64,000 bases of DNA from Candidatus Riflebacteria bacterium HGW-Riflebacteria-1. Lineage in GTDB: Bacteria > Muiribacteriota > Ozemobacteria > Ozemobacterales > Ozemobacteraceae. Positions 51,665 through 61,366 of this stretch are shown in pieces; within the stretch, counting starts at the first letter, position 1, and each line of letters starts with the position of its first letter. The notes beneath the pieces are model-generated. The model saw nothing but the letters and a program-made list of their open reading frames with translations, searched no databases and was not told where the DNA came from. The DNA lies in NCBI GenBank assembly GCA_002839445.1, contig PGYB01000010.1, positions 186,001 through 250,000 on the forward strand. The letters run 5' to 3'. Made by a program: the position numbers and the translations under genes.

Positions 51665-53119
51665 ATGGCACTGATATTCAGATCCAGTTCGATTATATAC
51701 AAAGCATTGGTCGTTGGCGCGTTCTGCGCAGCGTTGCTGCTGCCGCAGCAGGCTGAAGCACGTGTACTGGCCGGCAGCGTAACCGAGCGTAAGATTAATC
51801 GCAAGATCGAGAGCATGCTCAAGGCGGCCCGCAAAAATTATGACAACGGAAAAGTACAGGTGGCCCTTGAGAATTACTGGAAAATCCTCGAAATCGACCC
51901 GCAGGAAACCTTTGCTTATCTCGAACTCGGCGAGATTTATGTCGGCCTGCGCATTTACGACCGTGCCATAGAGTTGCTCGAACCCGGACTGACCATGGCA
52001 CAGCGCGAAATGGACAGAGACACGATCTGTTATTATTATTGCGTATTGACCCAGGCGCATCTCGCGCTTAACCAGACCGGTCTGGCTAACAAAACCCTGA
52101 TAAAGGCTGCTGAAGCTGCGCCAAAGAACCCGATGCCGCGCGAGATTCTCGGCGACATTTATCTCGCCAACAACCGTATTGCCGACGCCATTAAGGCCTA
52201 CAAAAAGGCGATCGAACTTGACCCTGACTATCAATCCGCCAAGGAAAAGCTTGGCACAGTGATGGCAAAGCATGGCGACCAGACACAAACCCGTGCCAAA
52301 GACCACAGCGCAATTGCCAGAAAAGCCGAGCCATTGCCGCCGCAAAAAACCATCGCAAAAGCACCGGCTAAACCAGTCGCGACTGCCATTGCCGGCACAC
52401 CGCAGAAGGTTGCGACAACAGCAGCAACCCAGACGCCAGCAAGACCACAGCCGGCAACTGCAGTCAATGTAGATGATACTGAACCAGAAGGGTCAGAAAA
52501 CGAAACCGGCGAAATTGACGAAGACAGCGAAGAAGATTCTGATAACGATGTTGTCGAAGTAAGCTCAAGTGATAAAACAGGCGAAGAGGTCACAGCGAGT
52601 AGCGCTATTCCTGACGATATGTCACCTCTGCCATTACCGGTCCCGGCAAAACCTGCAACAACGCCGGCACAGCCCGCTCAGGCAACTACGACGCCCCGGC
52701 CGCTGCCTGGCAGCCAGATGACAACTCAAACAGCGACGATTCCTGCCGCGGTAACGCCAGCGACAGCTATGGCAGCAACCGCATCACCAACAGCTGACGC
52801 CAAACCAGAAACGGCAAAAGCAGCCGCTCCTTCGGCCAGCGCCCAGGAAATCGAAGATCAGATAGACAAACTGCTCGCAGGAACACCTGAAGACAAAAGC
52901 GCAGCGGTAAGCTTTTTTTTAAAACTCGAAGAAAAGGGCCTGACCGAAATTGAAGAACTTCTCTACGACCCAGACCCCGAAGTTCGCATCATTGCAGTCA
53001 GAACCGTTACTGAGTTCAAGGCTTTCAAACAGCGAGTCAAGACTATGCTCGAAGATGCCAATGAAGACCCTGATCCGGCTGTTGGCGAAGAAATCGAAAA
53101 AGCTCTCGCCAAACTGTAA
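51665..53119 (+). CDS. Secreted TPR protein with C-terminal HEAT-like repeats
   Basis: A 484-residue protein from ATG 51665, where GAGGAG is well placed; the frame is open upstream to 51569. Signal peptide (ALVVGAFCAALLLPQQAEA), then TPR units at about 40-210 (KILEIDPQETFAYLELGEIY). A Thr/Pro/Ala-rich, acidic linker of about 190 residues (210-400) and HEAT-like repeats at about 405-484 (LLYDPDPEVRIIAVRTVTEF) complete it. It is probably a periplasmic scaffold. The linker is low complexity with many glutamate-serine runs. Confidence 0.85.
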   Translation: MALIFRSSSIIYKALVVGAFCAALLLPQQAEARVLAGSVTERKINRKIESMLKAARKNYDNGKVQVALENYWKILEIDPQETFAYLELGEIYVGLRIYDRAIELLEPGLTMAQREMDRDTICYYYCVLTQAHLALNQTGLANKTLIKAAEAAPKNPMPREILGDIYLANNRIADAIKAYKKAIELDPDYQSAKEKLGTVMAKHGDQTQTRAKDHSAIARKAEPLPPQKTIAKAPAKPVATAIAGTPQKVATTAATQTPARPQPATAVNVDDTEPEGSENETGEIDEDSEEDSDNDVVEVSSSDKTGEEVTASSAIPDDMSPLPLPVPAKPATTPAQPAQATTTPRPLPGSQMTTQTATIPAAVTPATAMAATASPTADAKPETAKAAAPSASAQEIEDQIDKLLAGTPEDKSAAVSFFLKLEEKGLTEIEELLYDPDPEVRIIAVRTVTEFKAFKQRVKTMLEDANEDPDPAVGEEIEKALAKL

Positions 53120-53184
53120 ATAATACTATTCACATAAAATTCGTTCACAGCGAAAAACTGGATATCGGAGTCGTCTTCGTGTTT

Positions 53185-53222
53185 GTCATTATGCGCGTAG
53201 CGAAGCGGAGTCGCAGAATGAC
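53185..53222. repeat. REP-like palindromic element, copy D (single hairpin)
   Basis: GTCATTATGCGCGTAGCGAAG...GTCGCAGAATGAC, a single-hairpin member of the same family as copies A, B and C, with ends related to GTCATTCTGCGC. The gap 53120-53413 holds this and the terminator at 53363; no gene. Confidence 0.7.
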
Positions 53223-53362
53223 GATTACGACGTGCAGGACATACTAGTGCGAGAACGAACGAAATAAGTAGAATTGGTATAATTCATGGCAACATCACCG
53301 CCAGCCAGGCTCGTTTTACTTCAGAGCCGGCCTTGTGGCCATATTGAATCTGTGCTAAAACG

Positions 53363-53398
53363 AAACAGGCTGCTTCGCAAATGCGAAGCAGCCTGTTT
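53363..53398 (-). terminator. Long perfect hairpin terminator
   Basis: A 17-bp perfect stem (AAACAGGCTGCTTCGCA / TGCGAAGCAGCCTGTTT) with a two-base nominal loop, followed on the minus strand by CGTTTTAG. It lies 16 bases after the stop at 53414. Confidence 0.85.
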
Positions 53399-53413
53399 TA
53401 AGAGCTTAAGAAA

Positions 53414-56113
53414 TCAGTCGCCGGCGGGCACTACTGCAGAAACTGCAAAATCGAGGTCGAGAGGTTCAGGGCCTTCGGCAACGAAACTGTCTGAGAAAAC
53501 GCCATTGTAGAGTTCACCGTCTAAAGCCATGTAAAGACCGGTTTCACCCTTGATTTTGGCGAATGCATCGACGATTTTCTTATAGGCCGTAAGTTCGTCG
53601 TTGAGATCATCGAGCAGGTTTTTCGGGTGATAGCCGTCTCTGCTGAAAACCAGCCAGACTCTGCGTGAATCTGAGTTAGACTGATCTGCCACGTCAGTGA
53701 AGTCTTCAACTTCGCGCATATAAAGATTGGTATGTTTTTCCATTTCTTCATAAGCAGGATAGATATCGGCGAGCCAATCCCAGAATGTTTTGCCCTTAAC
53801 ATCAAGGAAAGTGCCTTCTTTAAGGTACTTGGCGATGTCATAGTTGGTGAATTCACTACTGAAATCCTGCATGGCCTGGCGTTTTTCTTCGCCTATTTCT
53901 TTCATCATCACGGCAAGATCAAGATTTTTCTTGATTGTCGCTACCATGAGCACGGTGTCAGCTGCTTTCTGAGCGATTGAAAGAGGATCATAGAGCAGAG
54001 CCTGTTCGATGTCACCCTGATAGATCTTGATGATATTTTTCGGGGTAGGTTTGCCATTGCCGTTGTTCCAGCGCCAGCCAAAGCCTTTTTTGAGCTCTTT
54101 CTCAAGATCGCGGTGTTCGCGGTCCGGATCGATGTTGTAGCATTCAACCAGCTTTTCGAGGGCTTTGCGCGTGCTCTTGAAGTATTTAAGGTGCTCTTTG
54201 CGAATAAAGTCGACCATCTTGTCGCCGTCTTTAATGGCATCTTTGACCTGTTCGCGGGCAGCCTTGATCTGTTCTTTGAAATACATCATTTCTTTGACGC
54301 CAACCTGAAAAGCATCAGCGTTAAAAGCCTGAATGAGAAGATCTTCGTTCCAGGTGCCAGAATCAATGCCAACCATCGGAATGTAGTTGAACGGTGACTG
54401 TTCCATGCGCAGACCGACAACATCAAAAATGCCACCGCGATAGTTGTTGGCGGTGATCCAGTTCTGATACTTCTTGATCAGCACGTAATCAGGGTTAAAG
54501 AAAACCTTGAGAATGTTGTATTCTTCAATGGTTTTTTTGTAATCGCGCGACTGAACCTTGTCACCAGCCCAGCTGACATAGGTCATCGGGTTGATGGCAT
54601 GACCAACTTTGCCCCAGAATCCGCGCTTTGCAGCCTTTTCTTTTTCGGCTTCGGTTGGTTTCCATGACATGTAATCAGCCTTCATCTGCCAGAGTTCCTG
54701 CAGGCGTTCCATGCCGAAATCCGGCAGTGAAAACCCTTTGCGGCTGTAGTAGCTGACAAGCACGCCCTGTTTTTCGAGTTCTTCATAAACACGCAGGTTC
54801 TTTTCGTGAATAGCCTGCTGCTCTTTGTCTTCGGGAGCCTGGTTTTTAACGAAGTCACCGTAGTTGGCTTCGGTTACCAGCAGGGCCACGGCCTTTTCAT
54901 TGGGATCAAGCTGGGAACGGTTATCATAGAAAGACTTGAATTCTGGATCATTCTCGTAAAGATACCAGTAAGAGCCTTTGTAGGCTGATTTCCAACGTTT
55001 GTTATAATCGCCAAGCACGTTGCCGATTAACGTCAGAGCAGTCCAGATAAGGGCAAGAGCACCAATGACCTGACCGACAACCGGAATACAGAACATCGCT
55101 ATCAGCGCAGCAGAGCCCAGCGCCAGACCCACATAGTTTTTAACCAGTGAGTAAGAACCATAGCGACCACCCTTGCGATCTTCAGAAGTGACGATACCAT
55201 AAGTATCGAGAGCGATACCGAGAACGCAAAGACCGATACCAACGGTGTGACCCCAGCCCTTGGCATCGCCGATAACTGCAGCACCCTTGTTGGTGTTGAT
55301 ACCGGCTTTTTTGGCGACAGCCTTGTAGGTTTCCTGATTTTCGAGGCCGGATTTGCGGGCTACCCAGCGCCAGTAAGAATAAAAACCTTCGCCGGGGCCG
55401 GCTTTGTAACCACAGGGAGGAGCCATGTGGCTAAGAAAAGTCGAAACGTTTTTGGCGCTGAAAGTTTTCTGAACGCTTGAGGCCATGTTGCCCATGCGCT
55501 GAAAACCGTTCATCAGATTAGCTTTGCGCTGTATAAAGCCAACGCCCTTCTGATAGAGCCTTGAGTTGGCAATCTGACTGCCACTCCAGTTGGCTATGGT
55601 AGAAACCTTGCGAGCGCCCCAGGCCGCGCCGCGAGCAAGACCTGTTCTCTGTGCAGCTTCGCCGGCCAGTTTTACGCCGGCAATCACCGGACCTGAGTTA
55701 ACGACAAACGAAAAGGCCATAGCGGCTTTGCTTGAAGCCATTGCCACGGCCTTAAAATAATACGGTGTATTGGTAAAATGCGGCGACATATCACTGAGCG
55801 TGCTGTAAAAACTGAACACGTCAGAACAACCGTCATCCATCATCGCGTAGGCGCCAGAAATGGTCATCATCCATTCGCCCCACGCATTCGCTTCGGCCTC
55901 TTCTTTTGAGCGACCACGCAGCGCCATGACGTATTCAAGATAGTCGGCGGGAGCCTCAATCTCTTCGACGTCAACGATACCCTCGATGCCTTCAGTGTTC
56001 AGAATCGGCTGGGGAACATCTTCGCCGGCATAAACGGCAATTGCAAGAGGCTCTATAGCCAGCCAGAGACAAAACAGAACAACAAACCACCTGGACCGCG
56101 CCTTTAACTTCAT
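53414..56113 (-). CDS. Large secreted/membrane protein, unknown function
   Basis: An 899-residue protein with signal peptide (WFVVLFCLWLAIEPLAIAVYA; AAGGAGGAG precedes the ATG). Residues about 100-270 carry small-residue-rich helices; about 280-370 include strongly hydrophobic helices (VGIGLCVLGIALDTYGIV, LGSAALIAMFCIPVVGQVIG). The long C-terminal half (about 400-880) is soluble, helical and rich in K, D, E and aromatic residues. No enzymatic motif is apparent. The layout resembles secreted effectors or polymorphic proteins, but no toxin or repeat signature is seen. It is monocistronic. Confidence 0.7.
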   Translation of the reverse strand: MKLKARSRWFVVLFCLWLAIEPLAIAVYAGEDVPQPILNTEGIEGIVDVEEIEAPADYLEYVMALRGRSKEEAEANAWGEWMMTISGAYAMMDDGCSDVFSFYSTLSDMSPHFTNTPYYFKAVAMASSKAAMAFSFVVNSGPVIAGVKLAGEAAQRTGLARGAAWGARKVSTIANWSGSQIANSRLYQKGVGFIQRKANLMNGFQRMGNMASSVQKTFSAKNVSTFLSHMAPPCGYKAGPGEGFYSYWRWVARKSGLENQETYKAVAKKAGINTNKGAAVIGDAKGWGHTVGIGLCVLGIALDTYGIVTSEDRKGGRYGSYSLVKNYVGLALGSAALIAMFCIPVVGQVIGALALIWTALTLIGNVLGDYNKRWKSAYKGSYWYLYENDPEFKSFYDNRSQLDPNEKAVALLVTEANYGDFVKNQAPEDKEQQAIHEKNLRVYEELEKQGVLVSYYSRKGFSLPDFGMERLQELWQMKADYMSWKPTEAEKEKAAKRGFWGKVGHAINPMTYVSWAGDKVQSRDYKKTIEEYNILKVFFNPDYVLIKKYQNWITANNYRGGIFDVVGLRMEQSPFNYIPMVGIDSGTWNEDLLIQAFNADAFQVGVKEMMYFKEQIKAAREQVKDAIKDGDKMVDFIRKEHLKYFKSTRKALEKLVECYNIDPDREHRDLEKELKKGFGWRWNNGNGKPTPKNIIKIYQGDIEQALLYDPLSIAQKAADTVLMVATIKKNLDLAVMMKEIGEEKRQAMQDFSSEFTNYDIAKYLKEGTFLDVKGKTFWDWLADIYPAYEEMEKHTNLYMREVEDFTDVADQSNSDSRRVWLVFSRDGYHPKNLLDDLNDELTAYKKIVDAFAKIKGETGLYMALDGELYNGVFSDSFVAEGPEPLDLDFAVSAVVPAGD

Positions 56114-56301
56114 GATCTCCTCCTTAATGAAGAGCAGCAACAACAGAAATTGTACCGCTGACAATAACAATATTTTAATGATAACAAAGAATCACCTCGA
56201 ACGGAAGAGGCATAAAACCCGGTCTGAGAGTGCACGAGACACAACCAGACAGCATAGAAAATTTCCACGCCGACAATAATACTGAAAATATCGTGAAAAG
56301 T

Positions 56302-57609
56302 TTACGATTCCTGTGAAATCATGCCCTCGGTACAGGCAACAATATATGTACAGGTCAGGTCGCCTGCAACATTGTTCATTGTCTCGAACATGTCAAGAAT
56401 TGGGTTGATGCCGAGGGCAAAAGCGACGATCTGTGAAATTTGCACCTCATTGAGGCCCATGCTGTTGAGAATGATGAAGAGCAGCATCAGACTGCCACCA
56501 GGAATGCCGCCAGCGCCAACCGCGGCCAGAACAGTGGTAAGCACCAGGACCAGCAGTGCTGAAAAGCCGAGTTCGACGCCGAAGATGTTGGCGGCGAGAA
56601 TTGCAAACATCGGCAGATGGATGCAGACGCCATCCATGTTGACGGTTGCGCCAAGCGGCAGCGCGAAATCAGCGAGTTCGCGGCGGATCTTGAGATCAGT
56701 GATCGCGGTTTTGAGCGTTATTGGCAGCGTAGCCCCGGATGATCTGGTAACGAATGCGGTTATCATCGCTTCCTGAGCGAACTTAAAAAATTTGAGAGGG
56801 TTGCTGCGAGTCAGCAAGGCGATCATACTTGAATAAACCACCCCAATCATCAGGCCGATACCTATTATGATACCAACTGCGATGTTAAAATACGGTCCGG
56901 CCAGAGCAGGCCCATGCTGGGTAAAATTCACGATAGTCAACGCCAGAATGCCTATTGGCGCGTAATCCATAATCCATTCGACCAGCACGAAGAGAATGCG
57001 GTTAAAGGTCGCAGCGAGTTCAAGCAGGCGGTTAAGCGGAGCGGCTTCACTTTCGGCAGTATCATCGATCAGCACGCGCAGCGCGAGACCGGCCAGAATG
57101 GCGAATACGATAACCGCGAGAAAGTTGCCATCGGCCAGCGCTTTAAATGGATTCTCAAACATGCTCATGAAAACCACAGACAAAGATGCGGCACCGGTGT
57201 TCACATTTAATGGAGCGCTTTCTGTGCCCGTAACGGCCACGCCAAGCGACATGCCTTCTTTACCTGGGTTGATAGCAAGCGCAAAAACGGTTCCGATAAC
57301 GGCGGCCAGCAGAGAAGTTATCAGATACAGCACAATTACGCGCACACCGATACGGCCGAATTTTTTAAGAGGCAGGCTGGCAGCGCCCTGCAGCAGCGAA
57401 AAGAAAATCAGCGGCACGACGATCATCTTGAGCATTTTCACCAGAACCAGCCCCAGTGGAGAAAGCCAGGTGTCAAGAGATCCTTTGAGCGCCACGCCAT
57501 GCGTTGCTTCGGCATACCAGCAGATAATACCAACAACAGCGCCAATAATGAAGGCGCCGAGCATACGATAAAGAATCGGAATCGCGCGGTATCTCGAGAT
57601 AATACCCAT
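56302..57609 (-). CDS. Dicarboxylate/amino acid:cation symporter (DAACS, GltP-like)
   Basis: A 435-residue transporter of the SLC1 type. Eight-helix fold features are present: VFMSMFENPFKALADGNFLA, the re-entrant serine-rich motif AFVTRSSGATLPITL (about 258-272), PLGATVNMDGVCIHLP and the late GGIPGGSLMLLFIILNSMGL. It moves glutamate, aspartate or C4-dicarboxylates with sodium or protons. ATG 57609 (AGGGGTG upstream) is preferred over 57639. Confidence 0.94.
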   Translation of the reverse strand: MGIISRYRAIPILYRMLGAFIIGAVVGIICWYAEATHGVALKGSLDTWLSPLGLVLVKMLKMIVVPLIFFSLLQGAASLPLKKFGRIGVRVIVLYLITSLLAAVIGTVFALAINPGKEGMSLGVAVTGTESAPLNVNTGAASLSVVFMSMFENPFKALADGNFLAVIVFAILAGLALRVLIDDTAESEAAPLNRLLELAATFNRILFVLVEWIMDYAPIGILALTIVNFTQHGPALAGPYFNIAVGIIIGIGLMIGVVYSSMIALLTRSNPLKFFKFAQEAMITAFVTRSSGATLPITLKTAITDLKIRRELADFALPLGATVNMDGVCIHLPMFAILAANIFGVELGFSALLVLVLTTVLAAVGAGGIPGGSLMLLFIILNSMGLNEVQISQIVAFALGINPILDMFETMNNVAGDLTCTYIVACTEGMISQES

Positions 57610-57669
57610 CTGATCACCCCTGCAGCTGAATTTTATCAAAGCTTAAAGCAATTCAGCCGCGCCAGCAAC

Positions 57670-57712
57670 AAAAAAAAACCCGGAGTCACACACTGGTGCA
57701 ACCCCGGGCTTC
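57670..57712 (-). terminator. Intrinsic terminator between the lipoprotein and symporter genes
   Basis: On the minus strand CCCGGGGT and ACTCCGGG (one mismatch) form a stem around GCACCAGTGTGTG-like loop, followed by nine T. It ends the lipoprotein transcript before the symporter gene begins. Confidence 0.8.
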
Positions 57713-57730
57713 TGATGGATAAATTAACAA

Positions 57731-58279
57731 TTAAAACAGTTCGTCGGCGCGATACGGCAGGCCCTTTTTAATTCGCCATTTACCATCGCCTTCTTTGACC
57801 CAGGTAAACACCAGCTCCGGCTCACCTTTTGAGGTGTCGCCAAAATGATAAGTGCCGGCGCCGCTGCCCTCTTTGCCAGGAATAAGAGTGACGCTCAGAA
57901 CCATCTTGGTAGATACTCTCACGGTATTATCATCCACTTTTGCGTGAGCAAAAGGCAGCAGTGACCAGGTATTGACATTATAGCGTTCAAGACGGCTTTT
58001 GGTAACGGTTTCAAGATCAGCGCGCTTGCTCGCGTCATTTACATCATAAAAGGGCGTTGCAATAACCGACATGAAAGAAGCCATGCGAGAATTAATTTCT
58101 GTCGAATTATCTTCAAGCGCGGTCTGCATAGTTGTATAAGAATTGAAAACATCAGGATAGTTTGTCTTTAGTTCGTCGTCGTTAGAAGGAGCAACCGGGT
58201 TGCTGCTACCACCACCGCCGCAGCCGGTCAGCATGGCTATAGAAAGAATCATTACCAGTGTGAGTTTGAATAGCTTCAT
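57731..58279 (-). CDS. Lipoprotein, unknown function
   Basis: A 182-residue protein with a lipobox (LSIAMLTGCGGGGSSN): lipidation at the Cys after LTG. The mature domain of about 160 residues has a helical first half (YTTMQTALEDNSTEINSRM) and a strand-rich second half (ELVFTWVKEGDGKWRIKKG) reminiscent of NTF2-like/SnoaL-fold lipoproteins. AGGAGA precedes ATG 58279. No function is assigned. Confidence 0.85.
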   Translation of the reverse strand: MKLFKLTLVMILSIAMLTGCGGGGSSNPVAPSNDDELKTNYPDVFNSYTTMQTALEDNSTEINSRMASFMSVIATPFYDVNDASKRADLETVTKSRLERYNVNTWSLLPFAHAKVDDNTVRVSTKMVLSVTLIPGKEGSGAGTYHFGDTSKGEPELVFTWVKEGDGKWRIKKGLPYRADELF

Positions 58280-58623
58280 TTTTGTCTCCTGTTTTGGCAC
58301 CGAGCAGACCAGATCAACATCAGCCGTCTGCAAGGTTGTACTGCAAAAGTTCTTGAGCAGGTCTGATTATAGCACAAATCGTTTACAGCTGCAGCAACTG
58401 TAAAAGCATTACTGGAAGATGAAAAAACACAAGCCAGGCACCGATTACGAGAACGAGCACCGCTTCGCTGAGCACGACTTCAGCAAACCTTTGGTCCAGA
58501 CGGCAATATCGCTCTAAAGCGACTCAGGCAGGCCAGCGGCCTGCCCGAGTAATCTGCGTTAATCGGTGCAATCACCCACATCCTGTGGGCGACTGCGGAT
58601 TATCTTACTTCCGGCGGATTGCC
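58280..58623. other. Intergenic region with hairpin repeats
   Basis: This 344-bp stretch contains no gene. A 13-bp stem with one mismatch (ACTCAGGCAGGCC 58522-58534 / GGCCTGCCCGAGT 58538-58550) and a shorter stem CCCACATCCTGTGGG at 58577 lie in it, together with AATCTGCGTTAATCGG- and ACGAGAACGAGCACCGC-type sequence that looks like dispersed repeat filler. Its 3' part also ends the zinc-finger gene transcript. Confidence 0.6.
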
Positions 58624-59787
58624 TTATTTGGCTGCCGGGTCGAGTTTTATCTCGCGCAGGTCGCCGAGACCGCTGAAAATGGCATCCCACTGCGTGCCTT
58701 TGCGCAGTTTCATGAACTGTTCAAAGGTCAGTTCTTTGTCGCGCATCTTTTTGATTTCATGCTCTTTGCCGTCACTGAGACGTTTTACTTTTATAACATA
58801 GGTTTCTCGGCGCGCCTTCTCTGAAACATCGCCAACCTGCGGCGGCGTGTTCTTGATAACACCGGCATCCGGCCACTTTGGTTCATCCTGAGTGCCTTTG
58901 AGTTCAACCGGAGTGATATCTATCCAACGGTCAATGTTATAGGTGACCTTTTCGTCATAAATCGGTTCTTTTCGGAATTTCTGCTTCTTGACCATGCGGG
59001 TACGCTGCTCGTCTTTATACTTCGGCACCATCTTGTATTTGACCTGAAAGCGTCCGTTGCCAAGATCGATCTTGCCGTCTTCGACCTTGTCTTCGCCAAT
59101 TTTAACTTTTTCGGTATAGTTTTCCTGAACATTTTCGAAACCGTCAGGAATCTGCTTATAATCGCGAATTTCGCGATTACTCGACAGCCGTATTGCAGCC
59201 TGAGGAACCTCGTTCTGCCAGGCGCTTTCCTGAACGGTCTTATATTCTGAGCGCTCGATGACGCGCGTCCACTGATTATCAGTGATTTCTATCTTATCAG
59301 GCGTTTCGAGGCAGCTTAAAAATGAAAAGATCAGAAACAGCAGCGCGATAATGCCACAGCCAATTTTGAAAGCAGCTGGCATCGGTGGCGCCGGAGTCTT
59401 TGGCGGAACCGGGCCTTTTTGCGCTGGAGCGCCACCAGGAGGAATTTCTTTAACTGCGCGTTTTTTTCCAGAATCTCGCGCTGAACCGCACCCGGTGCAG
59501 TTTACAGACGACGACGGGCTGGTATTGTTGCAAAACTGGCAGATCCAGTCCGGGCCGGCCTTGGCTTTCTTAAGCTCTTCTTCGTCAGTTATAACCGGAG
59601 CATCGCTGTCGCAGTGAAACTGCACATTTTCGCTACGAATGGCGCCACAGGCATCACATTGCTGTTCAGCACCGCGATTTTTGGCCTCGCAGTTCGGGCA
59701 GATCCAGTATCCTTCTACTATTTCCTCAATTACTCTAATCTCGTCAGAACCATTAGAACCCTTACTATTTCTAGTCTTGTCGTCCAC
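58624..59787 (-). CDS. Membrane protein with two RanBP2-type zinc fingers
   Basis: A 387-residue protein starting at GTG with AGGAG upstream. Two RanBP2-like fingers, each W-x-C-x2-C...C-x2-C, sit at about 28-51 (WICPNCEAK, CDACGAIR) and 79-102 (WICQFCNNT, CTGCGSAR). A Pro-rich linker, one transmembrane helix (about 142-163, IGCGIIALLFLIFSFLS) and a long beta-rich charged domain with repeated R/K/E/Y follow. The fingers face the cytoplasm and the rest the outside, or the reverse. The combination is not a family I know. Confidence 0.85.
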   Translation of the reverse strand: MDDKTRNSKGSNGSDEIRVIEEIVEGYWICPNCEAKNRGAEQQCDACGAIRSENVQFHCDSDAPVITDEEELKKAKAGPDWICQFCNNTSPSSSVNCTGCGSARDSGKKRAVKEIPPGGAPAQKGPVPPKTPAPPMPAAFKIGCGIIALLFLIFSFLSCLETPDKIEITDNQWTRVIERSEYKTVQESAWQNEVPQAAIRLSSNREIRDYKQIPDGFENVQENYTEKVKIGEDKVEDGKIDLGNGRFQVKYKMVPKYKDEQRTRMVKKQKFRKEPIYDEKVTYNIDRWIDITPVELKGTQDEPKWPDAGVIKNTPPQVGDVSEKARRETYVIKVKRLSDGKEHEIKKMRDKELTFEQFMKLRKGTQWDAIFSGLGDLREIKLDPAAK

Positions 59788-60040
59788 AACATACTCCTCT
59801 TTTCTTTTGCTATTGCTTTTGCAAAGTCCTTCCCAAACACAGAGTTACGGCACTCCGTTCCACAGCACATCAAAGGGATATGCGGGCAAAGTATGCTCTT
59901 TTTCTTAGACCCAAGCCCAATTTATATCACAAAACATTTGTTTCTCACACATCTTTACAAAAATTTGCAGCACACTTTGTCACACTTGAGTTTGTGACAT
60001 CCTCTTTTGTGGCTTCATGGCGCAGTGCGAGAGAGATGAA

Positions 60041-60064
60041 AAGCTGCCTTTCAGGGCAGGCAGT
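60041..60064 (-). terminator. Short terminator after the NHL-repeat gene
   Basis: On the minus strand CTGCCT-GCCCTGAA-AGGCAG then CTTTTC. It follows the stop at 60068 by a few bases. The rest of 59788-60040 shows no gene. Confidence 0.6.
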
Positions 60065-60067
60065 GGA

Positions 60068-61366
60068 CTAGAATGAGTCTTTGGGAGGCGCTGGCGGGGG
60101 AAGAAGCTCTTCGAGTTTCTGCGGCGGCAGCGGTTGTTCGGGCTCAGGCGCAGGGCAGCGCGGGAACTGCCGAATCTGCGGGCCTCTGAAAATCTGGATA
60201 CGCGCGTTTCCGGTGTCAAGAACGTATAAATCGCCATTCGGGCCGAACCTGACCTCGTGCGGCCGCACAAAACGCCCGGGCAAAGTGCCAAAACGACCGA
60301 TGACCTGAAGTAATTTGTAGTCCTTATCAAGCACGAGAACCTTATGATTGCCGGTATCAGCGATTGCAATGCGGCCATCGAGTGAGACGTCGACGCCGTT
60401 CGGGTAGCGCATGCTGTATTTTTCCCACTTGATGATTTCGGCCTTCTTTTTGAGATCGCTGCCAAAGACCATTACACGGTGGTTGCCATTGTCGGTCAGA
60501 TAAATATTGCCGTCGGTTCCGGCCCAGACACGGGTAAGATCTTTAAACTGCCGGTAGTCAATGCCCGACATGTGATGCATGTGACCAAGCCGCCTGGCGG
60601 GCTTAAGATCACGGCCAAAGATCTGCAGACGGTTGCCCTGCACACGCTGGCGCTGGGCGAAATCGAGCCCAAGACCCCGGATAAACTTGCTGCGCGGTTC
60701 GGTAACATAGATCTGACCAGCACAGTCGACGTCGATGCCAAGCGGGTGATGAAAGTAGCCGTCTTTCCAGCCTTCCTGGCCAAGAACCCAGCGCACTTCG
60801 CCGTTCAGCGCGAGCGCAAGCAGGCGATGATTGCCAGTATCAGCAATCAGCAAGGTCGAAGTGCCGATCCAGGCAATGCCGACCGGCAAGCTGAAGTGAT
60901 CCATCGGAATATGTTCAGCCGGCCTGGTGTGACCCTGACCATGCTGATAAGCGCGCCCGACCAGGTAATTCGGATTGCGGCCATAAAGAAAATCTTTTTC
61001 GCGATAAGCGTCGTGCGAGTCGATCGGCCGGGTACGGTCATCCCACGGCCAGAGGCCGCCATAGACTCTTTCAAGTGCTAGTGGCGCTGACGCATAGGGC
61101 GTCGAATCTACTGAAAACAGCTGAATACGGTTGCTGTGCGTGTCACTGACCGCCAGATATCTGCCGTCCGGCGAAAAAACCATGCCTTCCGGCTGGTTGA
61201 AACGACCGTTCTCGTGGCCAAGAGTTGAATAAATCGTGGCAAATTTAAAGAAACCGCTTCCGTTGGCGGCAACTGGCGATTGTGTCAGAAACAACAAAAT
61301 TGCCGACAGCAACAGCCAGCGGCACGCCATAAGAACTCTGCAACTTCTTCGCAATCGCTTGATCAT
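60068..61366 (-). CDS. NHL-repeat beta-propeller secreted protein
   Basis: A 432-residue protein with N-terminal signal (about 10-34: ALLSAILLFLTQSPVAANG-like). About six NHL units follow, each with a D-x-G-N-H-R-type centre: IADTGNHRLLALAL, YLTDNGNHRVMVFG, IADTGNHKVLVLD and YVLDTGNARIQIF. The C-terminus is a Pro-rich tail. It is probably a periplasmic or surface protein for binding proteins or glycans. Start at 61366 is uncertain; ATG 61330 gives a shorter signal. Confidence 0.88.
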   Translation of the reverse strand: MIKRLRRSCRVLMACRWLLLSAILLFLTQSPVAANGSGFFKFATIYSTLGHENGRFNQPEGMVFSPDGRYLAVSDTHSNRIQLFSVDSTPYASAPLALERVYGGLWPWDDRTRPIDSHDAYREKDFLYGRNPNYLVGRAYQHGQGHTRPAEHIPMDHFSLPVGIAWIGTSTLLIADTGNHRLLALALNGEVRWVLGQEGWKDGYFHHPLGIDVDCAGQIYVTEPRSKFIRGLGLDFAQRQRVQGNRLQIFGRDLKPARRLGHMHHMSGIDYRQFKDLTRVWAGTDGNIYLTDNGNHRVMVFGSDLKKKAEIIKWEKYSMRYPNGVDVSLDGRIAIADTGNHKVLVLDKDYKLLQVIGRFGTLPGRFVRPHEVRFGPNGDLYVLDTGNARIQIFRGPQIRQFPRCPAPEPEQPLPPQKLEELLPPPAPPKDSF

